Below are positions 45,024 to 51,927 of a stretch of DNA of 64,000 nucleotides, in pieces; positions within the stretch are counted from its first letter, which is position 1, and the number at the start of each line of letters is the position of its first letter. The DNA comes from Moraxella nonliquefaciens (GTDB lineage Bacteria > Pseudomonadota > Gammaproteobacteria > Pseudomonadales > Moraxellaceae). The translations under genes and the position numbers were made by a program. The stretch lies in NCBI RefSeq assembly GCF_001679005.1, contig NZ_LXTW01000012.1:79114-143113 (forward strand). The letters run 5' to 3'. Below the pieces are notes generated by a model. That model ran no database searches, was not told where the DNA came from, and was given only the letters and a program-made list of their open reading frames with translations.

Positions 45024-45470
45024 ATGAACGCTCAAAAAGGTTTTACCCTGATTGAATTGATGATTGTTATCGCCATTATTGGTATCCTAGCAGCTATCGC
45101 ATTGCCTGCGTATCAAGACTACACCGCTCGTGCGCAAGCAACCGAAGCCATAAAAGCCACAGCAGGTGTGCAGTCTGACATCGGTGTGTTTGTTGCTGAC
45201 CAAAACCGCTATCCACAACAAGCAGAAGTAGCAGGGGTTACTAACTTAGCTGGTAAATACTTTTCAGCAGGTAAAGTTACAATAACTGGTGGTGATGCTG
45301 CTACTGTTGACACACCAACCACCCCAAGTGTTATTCAAGTGGAGTTTGATTCTGGTGCTAATAAAAGCAAGACAGTTACCTTAACCCCAACTGCTGCAAA
45401 TGGTCAAATCTCAAAATGGACTTGTGGTGGCACAATCGACTCAGGCCGTCTGCCTAAGAGCTGTCAATAA
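45024..45470 (+). CDS. tfpQ: Type IV pilin, expressed copy (148 aa)
   Basis: Major pilin subunit of type IV pili. Six-residue leader MNAQKG is followed by mature FTLIELMIVIAIIGILAAIA, with the prepilin peptidase site between G6 and F7 and the conserved Glu5 of the mature protein. The variable globular part ends in a disulfide loop (WTCGGTIDSGRLPKSCQ). TAAGGAG precedes the ATG, and a sigma-54 promoter lies upstream. The first 17 codons lie outside a 143-bp inverted repeat starting at 45076; the rest lies in the invertible segment. The tfpQ/tfpI label follows the M. bovis scheme and which allele this is cannot be told. Confidence 0.93.
   Translation: MNAQKGFTLIELMIVIAIIGILAAIALPAYQDYTARAQATEAIKATAGVQSDIGVFVADQNRYPQQAEVAGVTNLAGKYFSAGKVTITGGDAATVDTPTTPSVIQVEFDSGANKSKTVTLTPTAANGQISKWTCGGTIDSGRLPKSCQ
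45076..45218. repeat. Left arm of the pilin inversion repeat (invL)
   Basis: 143 bp perfectly identical, in inverse orientation, to 47270-47412. It begins TTATTGGTATCCTAGCAGCT inside the pilin coding sequence at codon 18. The sequences outside (45075 and 47413) differ at once, which marks the recombination boundary. Confidence 0.9.
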
Positions 45471-45507
45471 TAAACCAGTAAAATAGTTAACAAAATCCCA
45501 TAACAAG

Positions 45508-45560
45508 CCACACCCCTAAAAGGTTATCTAACTTTTGGGGGCGTGGTTTATCATTGTGGG
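45508..45560 (+). terminator. Terminator of the expressed pilin gene
   Basis: Long hairpin: CACCCCTAAAAGGTTA pairs with TAACTTTTGGGGGCGTGG with a very short loop, then a T-rich tail. It lies within the invertible segment and separates the first pilin from the second. Confidence 0.65.
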
Positions 45561-45656
45561 TTTTTTTATGGTTTTTTGATATGAAATATGGTTAAATAAT
45601 CTGAGAAATGATATACTTCCGCTTTTGATTAATTTATTGACTCATATGGTTTTAGT

Positions 45657-46106
45657 ATGAAAAGCAATCTTAAAGGCTTTACCTTGATTGAACTGATGAT
45701 GGTGATTGCCATCATTGGCATCTTGGTTGCCATCGCCTTGCCCAGTTATATGAACTATGTCGGGCGCACACAGGTGATAGAGGGTTTTCGCATCACTGAT
45801 GGTTTGCGTATGGATGTGGCTTCTTGGGTATGGAGTACGCAAGCGTTTCCTGACGCAACAGCCGTGGCAGATACAGGACTCATCGGACAGCCAGCCAGCA
45901 CCTTGCAAGGCAAATACATTGACGCAGGTGGCGTAACAGTGCAGGCAAACACAGGCGTGATAACCGTAACGTTTAGCCGTGGTAATGTGGCAAATAAAAA
46001 CTTAACCTTGACCCCATACATCAACACACACAATAATCGCCAGCTAATCGAGTGGCAATGTGGCGGTACAGTAGGTGCTGATAAATTACCAAGCAGTTGT
46101 CAATAG
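45657..46106 (+). CDS. Second type IV pilin-like protein (149 aa)
   Basis: Complete pilin gene inside the invertible segment: leader MKSNLKG, mature FTLIELMMVIAIIGILVAIA, and a C-terminal disulfide loop (WQCGGTVGADKLPSSCQ). It differs clearly from the other two pilins in its globular part. No sigma-54 promoter and no strong ribosome-binding site are seen ahead of it, so expression may be low or use another promoter. Its orientation reverses when the segment flips. It may be a minor pilin or a third variant. Confidence 0.85.
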   Translation: MKSNLKGFTLIELMMVIAIIGILVAIALPSYMNYVGRTQVIEGFRITDGLRMDVASWVWSTQAFPDATAVADTGLIGQPASTLQGKYIDAGGVTVQANTGVITVTFSRGNVANKNLTLTPYINTHNNRQLIEWQCGGTVGADKLPSSCQ

Positions 46107-46168
46107 AGCTGAAACATATAAAATATGAAGTCATTGCCATTTAGGTATTAAATAGGTGTTAAAACATC

Positions 46169-46927
46169 ATGACATCAGATTCTCTTAATTTTCGCACCAA
46201 GGCGTTTGCCACCCATTTGTTATTATCTTTGGTGGTGGCCATCATCAGTCTGTGTGTGGTATTTTTTATTTGGCATCCTGCCCCACTTGCCAAAGCGGTT
46301 GGTGTGACTCATATTTTTTTGATGATGCTCGCCATTGATGCGATATTAGGCCCTTTACTTACCTTTACCATTGCCAAACCGAATAAAAAATCACTCAAGT
46401 TTGATTTGATGGTGATTGTGTTATTACAAATCAGTGCTTATGTTTATGGCATGTATCACATCTCTGTTAATCGCCCCGTGTATATCGCCTTTGATACCCT
46501 ATCTTTTGAATTAGTACAGGCAAGTGATGTGCCTGCGTTTAGTTTACAAAAGGCCAGCACAGAATATCATAAATTAGCCTATGGTAGACCCAAATGGGTG
46601 GCAGTCAGACCTTATAAAGACGCTGAAGAACAACAACAGCGTATCTTTAATGAAATAGGCAATGGTGTTACACCAAGTATGCAGCCAGATTTGTATGAGC
46701 CTTTACAAAACCAATGGCAGACAATCGAAAACCAAAGTCAAAGCTTAACTCAACTAAAACAATACAATGCCATCAATGATGTTAATCATGTGTTAACCAA
46801 ATATCACAACGCTGATGCGTTTCTACCATTAAAAGCTTATAAACAAAGTATGGTGGTATTGATTGATAAACAACAGCATCAAATCGTGGATATTGTTGAT
46901 TTACGCCCTTATCATGAAAACCAATAG
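46169..46927 (+). CDS. tfpB: TfpX/TfpZ-type pilin accessory protein (252 aa)
   Basis: Inner-membrane protein with three or four N-terminal spans (about residues 12-32, 43-65, 75-97) and a periplasmic C-terminal domain. The segment MMLAIDAILGPLLTFTIAKPNKKSLKFD and RPVYIAFDTLSFELVQ fit the TfpX/TfpZ accessory family, whose genes sit next to pilin genes in Pseudomonas and help assemble particular pilin types. In M. bovis and M. lacunata an accessory gene called tfpB lies in the same invertible segment. It is 62 bp after the second pilin gene and is probably co-transcribed with it. Confidence 0.75.
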   Translation: MTSDSLNFRTKAFATHLLLSLVVAIISLCVVFFIWHPAPLAKAVGVTHIFLMMLAIDAILGPLLTFTIAKPNKKSLKFDLMVIVLLQISAYVYGMYHISVNRPVYIAFDTLSFELVQASDVPAFSLQKASTEYHKLAYGRPKWVAVRPYKDAEEQQQRIFNEIGNGVTPSMQPDLYEPLQNQWQTIENQSQSLTQLKQYNAINDVNHVLTKYHNADAFLPLKAYKQSMVVLIDKQQHQIVDIVDLRPYHENQ

Positions 46928-47002
46928 CACAAAACCCACCAACATGGTGGGTTCTGTGAATGAATGTGAGTAAATTTGATGGGGTTAACTAGTAGTAGTA
47001 GC

Positions 47003-47412
47003 TTACTGACAGCTCTTAGGCAAACGACTCACATCAATACCATCTTTTGCACCAGGTGCACATGTCCATCCTGAGATCTGACCAGTTGTAGTGGCAGTTG
47101 GAGTCAAGGTAACTACCTTGCCGTTATTAGCACCAGCATTAAATGTCACTTGAATAACGCTTGGGGTGGTTGGTTTTTTAATTGTATTAGCATCACCACC
47201 TGTTATTGTAACACCACCTGGTGCAAAGTATTTACCATCTAAGGCAGCAACCCCTGCAACTTCTGCTGCTTGTGGATAGCGGTTTTGGTCAGCAACAAAC
47301 ACACCGATGTCAGACTGCACACCTGCTGTGGCTTTTATGGCTTCGGTTGCTTGCGCACGAGCGGTGTAGTCTTGATACGCAGGCAATGCGATAGCTGCTA
47401 GGATACCAATAA
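47003..47412 (-). pseudogene. tfpI: Silent pilin cassette lacking promoter and N terminus
   Basis: In reverse orientation this encodes a pilin body from residue 19 (IGILAAIALPAYQDYTARAQ) to the C-terminal disulfide loop (WTCAPGAKDGIDVSRLPKSC then Q). It lacks leader, start codon and first 18 codons. It is identical to the expressed copy for 143 bp and then diverges in the globular part. Inversion at the 143-bp repeats would join it in frame to the promoter and first 17 codons at 45024, so it is a stored alternative allele, not a dead gene. The sequence ahead of it (47413-47442) is AT-rich with no start. Confidence 0.9.
47270..47412. repeat. Right arm of the pilin inversion repeat (invR)
   Basis: Inverted, identical copy of 45076-45218. 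Together they bound a 2,337-bp invertible segment (45076-47412). It lies 30 bp beyond the piv stop codon. Confidence 0.9.
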
Positions 47413-47442
47413 ATAAAACAAATTAAAAATTAAATAACGTTA

Positions 47443-48408
47443 CTACTCATGTATGTGTTTATCAAAAGGGCGATTCTGGCGAATCACGGCATGACTGATG
47501 GTGAGCAGTTTACGCATGATGGCGATGATGATTTGTTTTTTGGTTTTGCCCTTTTTTTCCATGCGTTTGACGAATTTTTCAAAAGTGGGATAACGACCAA
47601 AGCTGACCACAACAGCAGGCATAAAAAGGGCTGAACGCAGCTCTTTTTTTCCGCTAAATCCGATGGCAGACTGTTTGTGAATGCTGATGCCTGATTGGTG
47701 ATGTCTGGGGGACAGTCCAGCGTAGCTTGCCAGATGTTTGGCACTTTGAAATGACGAGCCATCTCCGATGGTGGCAAGTAGGTATGGCAGTGTCTTTTTA
47801 CCAATTCCGGGTATGGTGGCAAGTAGGCTGGCACGGTGTTTTAGCTCTGGTGTCTTATCGATGAGTAGCCAAATTTGGTCATCAATTTGTATCATGCTCT
47901 CTCTCCAATGACGAATGTTGTCATCGGTGTAGGATTTGACGTAAATGGATTGGGATTCTTGGCGAGTGCGTTCTTTGATGAGTTGTCGTTTGTGGTGATC
48001 ACGCTGTTTTAGAAGTGCAGTCAGTTTTATTTCATTATTTGATTTGGGTTGCCATGACGGTGGGTTTTCTTTGGTGCCATAGCGTGCCAAAAGAATGGCA
48101 TCTTGTTTATCTGTTTTGGTGCGTATGCCCAGACTTTTGGCGTAAGCATGAATGTACAAAGGGTTGACAACACTTACTTTATGTTGATGGGAGACCGCCC
48201 ATTGAGCCAGTTTTTCCCAATAAATCCCTGTGGCCTCAATGATAAGGTGTAAAGATGTGTTATAATAACACGATTGAACCCATCGCATCAACTCTATGAA
48301 GCCCTTATGGGTGTTTGTGAATGTATGATGTTGCCAAATGTCATCGACGATAAAACAGGCATCAAATGTGTTTTTGGCGATATCAATCCCAATGTAAGTC
48401 TTAGACAT
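47443..48408 (-). CDS. piv: Pilin gene invertase Piv (321 aa)
   Basis: Site-specific DNA invertase related to IS110/IS1111 transposases. It has a RuvC-like DEDD active site: D9 in YIGIDIAKNTFDAC, E58 in LHLIIEATGIYW, and D100/D103 in TKTDKQDAILLARY, matching the published D9, E59, D101, D104 of M. lacunata Piv with a one-residue shift. The C-terminal IS116/IS110/IS902-type domain follows (LATIPGIGKKTLPYLLATIG, KHLASYAGLSPRHHQSG). ATG 48408 is chosen because it gives the family N terminus MSKTYIGID. An in-frame GTG at 48519 lies only 3 bp past the promoter. No Shine-Dalgarno sequence is visible, which suggests low translation. Confidence 0.92.
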   Translation of the reverse strand: MSKTYIGIDIAKNTFDACFIVDDIWQHHTFTNTHKGFIELMRWVQSCYYNTSLHLIIEATGIYWEKLAQWAVSHQHKVSVVNPLYIHAYAKSLGIRTKTDKQDAILLARYGTKENPPSWQPKSNNEIKLTALLKQRDHHKRQLIKERTRQESQSIYVKSYTDDNIRHWRESMIQIDDQIWLLIDKTPELKHRASLLATIPGIGKKTLPYLLATIGDGSSFQSAKHLASYAGLSPRHHQSGISIHKQSAIGFSGKKELRSALFMPAVVVSFGRYPTFEKFVKRMEKKGKTKKQIIIAIMRKLLTISHAVIRQNRPFDKHIHE

Positions 48409-48515
48409 AGCAGTAGTATAAAACACCAAACCAGTTTGGCAATGGAGTTCTCCCAACCTAGCTTGCGGGTTTTGCTCCCAGGATACCAAGCGAGTTTTCT
48501 CCAATATTGTACAAT
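48409..48515 (-). ncRNA. Structured piv leader, candidate bridge (seeker) RNA
   Basis: The about 107-nt leader between the inferred transcript start (near 48515) and the piv ATG is not needed for translation signals. It has TTGGTATCCT (48489-48480), identical to the inversion-site core, and GCTAGG (48462-48457), complementary to CCTAGC in that core. Between them is a small hairpin GGG...CCC (48479-48477 with 48469-48467). Around them are stems GGAG/CTCC (48502-48499 with 48447-48444) and CTC/GAG (48494-48492 with 48452-48450). IS110-family recombinases use such a leader-derived guide RNA. Assignment is inference. Confidence 0.45.
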
Positions 48516-48521
48516 GCACGT

Positions 48522-48550
48522 ATTATATGGGATTTGACATATAAATGCAA
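48522..48550 (-). promoter_or_regulatory. Sigma-70 promoter of piv
   Basis: On the minus strand TTGCAT (48550-48545), a 17-bp spacer and TATAAT (48527-48522). It places the start near 48515 and so excludes the GTG at 48519 as a start codon. Confidence 0.65.
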
Positions 48551-48564
48551 ATTTGACGGTAATG

Positions 48565-48600
48565 ACAAATAAAGCCACCCATCATAAGCAAGTGGCTTTA
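48565..48600 (-). terminator. Terminator of serA
   Basis: TAAAGCCAC (48570-48578) pairs with GTGGCTTTA (48592-48600). TTTATTTG follows on the minus strand, between serA and piv. Confidence 0.7.
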
Positions 48601-48615
48601 TCCATATCCTGCCCA

Positions 48616-49842
48616 TCAAAACAGTACACGCACCTTAATGGTCTGGGGGATGGCACGCAGACGTTCTAGGGCTTTGGCTGAGTCGCTGTCATCAACATCC
48701 ATGATCAAATAGCCAACATCACCACGGGTCATCATGGACTGGGCGGTGATATTAATGCCAGCATCTGCAAAGGAGGCGTTAACCTGAGAGAGTACGCCTG
48801 GTACGTTTTGGTGAATGTGTAACAGGCGATGGCTGTTGTCTGTGAACGCAATGGAGACATTGGGGAAGTTCACCGCACCGGTAGTATCGCCTTGGTCAGA
48901 GTAGCGGACGAATTTTTCAGCCACTTCCAGACCGATATTGGCTTGGGCTTCTTGGGTAGAGCCACCAATATGGGGGGTGAGAATGACGTTATCAAAGGCA
49001 CGCAAGGGCGAGACAAATTCCTCATCTGCCGATTTTGGTTCTTTGGGGAAGACATCAATGGCAGCCCCCAGTATCTTGCCACTTTCTAAGGCGGCCGCTA
49101 AGTCATCAATGTTCACACAGCCACCACGAGAGGCATTGATGAAAAATGAGCCATCCTTCATTTTATTAAAATCACGAGAGGTTATCATGTCACGAGTGCC
49201 AGGCAGGTCAGGAACGTGCAGGCTTACCACGTCTGCTTTTTCTAGAAGCTCATCGAAGCTACTCACTTGCACGGCATTACCCAGTGGCAGTTTGGTCAGT
49301 GTGTCATGATAGATGACTTTCATGCCCAGACTTTCAGCAAGCACTGATAATTGTGAGCCGATAGAACCATAACCGACGATGCCCATGGTTTTACCACGCA
49401 CTTCATGGCTGTCTGTGGCGGATTTGTTCCAGCCGCCACGATGCACGACCGCATTTTTTTGGGGAATGCCACGCATGAGCATGATGGTTTCAGCCAGTAC
49501 CAATTCAGCGACCGAGCGGGTATTAGAGTAGGGGGCGTTAAAAACAGGAATGCCCAGCTCCAAGGCGGCATCTAAGTCTACCTGATTGGTGCCGATACAA
49601 AAACAACCGATACAGACAAGTTTTTCGGCAGATTCTAACACTTTGCGACTAAGATGGGTGCGTGAGCGGATACCGATAAAGTGGGCATCTTTGATTTTTT
49701 CAATGAGTTCATCTTCATCAAGGGCAGTTTTGATGTACTCAATGTTGGTATAACCAGCTTCGTTTAGCACGTTTAGGGCGTTGTCATGGACGCCCTCTAA
49801 GAGCAAAAAGCGGATTTTGTCTTTGTTAAGAGATAGGTTCAT
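48616..49842 (-). CDS. serA: D-3-phosphoglycerate dehydrogenase (408 aa)
   Basis: First step of serine synthesis, NAD-dependent. Catalytic domain motifs are GIRSRTHLSRKVLE, GCFCIGTNQVDLDAA, the NAD-binding GKTMGIVGYGSIGSQLS (about residues 150-166), NASRGGCVNIDDLAAAL and LTPHIGGSTQEAQ with the catalytic His. The C-terminal ACT domain (VPGVLSQVNASFADAGINIT) gives serine feedback inhibition. Length fits the E. coli type. Terminator just downstream. Confidence 0.95.
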   Translation of the reverse strand: MNLSLNKDKIRFLLLEGVHDNALNVLNEAGYTNIEYIKTALDEDELIEKIKDAHFIGIRSRTHLSRKVLESAEKLVCIGCFCIGTNQVDLDAALELGIPVFNAPYSNTRSVAELVLAETIMLMRGIPQKNAVVHRGGWNKSATDSHEVRGKTMGIVGYGSIGSQLSVLAESLGMKVIYHDTLTKLPLGNAVQVSSFDELLEKADVVSLHVPDLPGTRDMITSRDFNKMKDGSFFINASRGGCVNIDDLAAALESGKILGAAIDVFPKEPKSADEEFVSPLRAFDNVILTPHIGGSTQEAQANIGLEVAEKFVRYSDQGDTTGAVNFPNVSIAFTDNSHRLLHIHQNVPGVLSQVNASFADAGINITAQSMMTRGDVGYLIMDVDDSDSAKALERLRAIPQTIKVRVLF

Positions 49843-50457
49843 GAAAAATCCTTATAAATCCTTATCAAAATAAAGGTTGGTTTGGCAAAGCCATATTTAT
49901 ACACTCATTTGGTGGATTTTGCAAAGGGTTTTGGGGGTTTTTTGTAACTTAGGCGGTTGTAATTAGGCTTGTGCTTGGACCAAGACATCATGATTATCAA
50001 CTTAACGATGATGGATGTTAAAGAGATTTTGAAAAATACACATGCTAACAATGTGTGTAAATGTTGGGTGTCGGTAAATTTTTGTTTTAAATTAAAAAAC
50101 CATGACGTAACCATAACATAACCATGATATACATGATATAATAGTACTCTTAGATTAGAATTTTACTAAAACATGTGCTATAATCTGCCACTTTTAAATT
50201 TCTCCAAAATTATTGCCGTGCAAGCGGTTCAATCTTGCATTAAATATTGCACGATTGCTCTTGCAAAACTGGTGTGTGATGAGTGAGTAACTTCAAATTC
50301 ATTGAACCACACGCCAACCATCATGACCTTGTCAAGCCCATTTAATGGGTTTGAAATGCCATCATCAAAAGTCATCAAGTGGTTATGAATGCCTGATGAG
50401 TTGGATGATGTATACATAGGTTTTTCTTTCAACCCTTATCTGAGATGGTAATCCGAT
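49843..50457. other. Intergenic region between divergent serA and dat
   Basis: 615 bp without a recognised gene. Two TATAAT elements point toward dat (50137-50142 and 50179-50184), so dat may have a leader of up to about 270 nt. The leader contains a short complementary pair around TTGCATTAAATATTGCACGA. A 67-codon frame on the minus strand (50229-50432) has no support. Confidence 0.4.
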
Positions 50458-51822
50458 ATGAGCGTTCACACCCCTGTAACTCCCCCACAAAATGCAACCA
50501 ATGACTACTATTTGACCCGTCAAAATCAGATGGAGTCTAATGTCAGAAGCTACCCCAGAAAACTCCCCCTAGCCATCGCCAAAGCCCAAGGCTGTTGGGT
50601 AACCGATGTGGAGGGTAATGAGTATCTTGACTGTTTGGCAGGTGCTGGCACATTGGCATTAGGTCATAATCATCCTGCGACCATAAACGCCATCAAGGAT
50701 GTGTTAGACAGCGGTTTGCCATTGCATACCCTTGATATCACCACGCCGATTAAAGATGCGTTTACCGAAAAACTGTTGTCATTTTTCCCCAAGGATTTTG
50801 TCTTGCAGTTTTGTGGCCCGACAGGGGCAGATGGTACAGAAGCTGCCATTAAACTTGCCAAAACTTATACAGGGCGTGATAATGTCATCGCATTTAGCGG
50901 TGGTTATCATGGCATGACACATGGTGCTCTTGCCATGACAGGCAACTTATCCGCCAAACAAAAAGTTGGCAATCTCATGGCAGGCGTGCAGTTTTTGCCT
51001 TATCCACATGAGTATCGTTGTCCATTGGGGCTAGGCGGTGAGGCTGGTGTGGATGCTTTGACTTATTATTTTGAAAACTTCATTGAAGATGTTGAAAGTG
51101 GCGTGGTCAAGCCTGCCGCTGTCATTTTAGAGGCCATCCAAGGCGAGGGTGGTGTCGTTCCTGCTCCCAAAAAATGGCTTCAAAAGGTGCGTGAAGTTAC
51201 CGCCCGCCACGACATTGTGCTTATCTTAGATGAGGTACAAGCAGGATTTGCCCGCTCTGGTAAGATGTTCGCCTTTGAGCATGCTGAGATTATCCCTGAT
51301 GTGGTCGTCATGTCAAAAGCGGTGGGCGGTGGTCTGCCCCTTGCCGTGCTTGCCATTAACAAAAAATTTGATGCATGGTCGCCAGCAGGACACACAGGCA
51401 CATTCCGTGGCAATCAGCTTGCCATGGCAGCAGGCTATAATGTATTAACCCAAATCAGCCAAAACAATTTGGCAGACAATGCACGCATTCAAGGCGAGTT
51501 TTTGCGTACAGAACTCCAAAAAATCGCGAGCCAGTACCCTTGTATCGGTCATGTGCGTGGGTGTGGTCTGATGATGGGTATTGAGATTGTGGATGAACGC
51601 CAAGAAGCTGACCACATGGGTTCATATCCTGCCGACGGTGAGCTTGCCGCCGCCATCCAAAAAGCCTGTTTTGATAATAAACTGCTGTTGGAGCGTGGTG
51701 GTCGTGGCGGTACGGTCGTGCGTCTTTTGTGTCCGATTACCATTACTCGTGAAGAGTGTGAACAGGTCATTGAACGCTTTGGTAAAGCGGTAGAGCAAGC
51801 GGTCAAAGCGGTACGTGGGTGA
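50458..51822 (+). CDS. dat: L-2,4-diaminobutyrate:2-oxoglutarate aminotransferase (454 aa)
   Basis: PLP enzyme that makes L-2,4-diaminobutyrate from aspartate semialdehyde using glutamate, the first step to 1,3-diaminopropane. Class III aminotransferase motifs are GNEYLDCLAGAGTLALGHNH, GPTGADGTEAAIKLA, AFSGGYHGMTHG, LILDEVQAGFARSG and the PLP lysine in VVMSKAVGGGLPLAV (about residue 285). Length and sequence match Acinetobacter and Haemophilus Dat. Its partner ddc lies 3.8 kb downstream, not next door. Confidence 0.93.
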   Translation: MSVHTPVTPPQNATNDYYLTRQNQMESNVRSYPRKLPLAIAKAQGCWVTDVEGNEYLDCLAGAGTLALGHNHPATINAIKDVLDSGLPLHTLDITTPIKDAFTEKLLSFFPKDFVLQFCGPTGADGTEAAIKLAKTYTGRDNVIAFSGGYHGMTHGALAMTGNLSAKQKVGNLMAGVQFLPYPHEYRCPLGLGGEAGVDALTYYFENFIEDVESGVVKPAAVILEAIQGEGGVVPAPKKWLQKVREVTARHDIVLILDEVQAGFARSGKMFAFEHAEIIPDVVVMSKAVGGGLPLAVLAINKKFDAWSPAGHTGTFRGNQLAMAAGYNVLTQISQNNLADNARIQGEFLRTELQKIASQYPCIGHVRGCGLMMGIEIVDERQEADHMGSYPADGELAAAIQKACFDNKLLLERGGRGGTVVRLLCPITITREECEQVIERFGKAVEQAVKAVRG

Positions 51823-51832
51823 TTTGTCCTGT

Positions 51833-51872
51833 AAGACAAAAGGCGTTCAGAGATGTACGCCTTTTGTCTTTA
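51833..51872 (+). terminator. Terminator after dat
   Basis: Perfect 14-bp stem AAGACAAAAGGCGT (51833-51846) with its complement at 51857-51870 and a T-rich end. It isolates dat from the inserted genes that follow. Confidence 0.8.
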
Positions 51873-51927
51873 CTATTGTTTAAATTTTGGTTAAAATTGA
51901 GAAAAAATTAAAATTAAGGAAAATTTT

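Noticed and set aside
45076..47412. Treating the inverted pilin copies as simple gene duplication
   Set aside because: The copies lose identity abruptly at codon 18 on one side, the silent copy lacks exactly the fixed N terminus, and piv is adjacent; duplication alone does not explain this.
47443..48519. Reading the IS110-like gene as an insertion sequence
   Set aside because: Neither end shows IS boundaries or a target duplication. The position 30 bp from the pilin inversion repeat and the conserved Piv catalytic residues fit an invertase in its native place.
48409..48519. N-terminal extension of Piv by 37 residues from GTG 48519
   Set aside because: The GTG lies 3 bp beyond the -10 element, so it would not be in the transcript, and the family N terminus begins at MSKTYIGID.
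50229..50432. 67-codon minus-strand frame upstream of dat
   Set aside because: No ribosome-binding site, no recognisable domain, and it lies in what is probably the dat leader.
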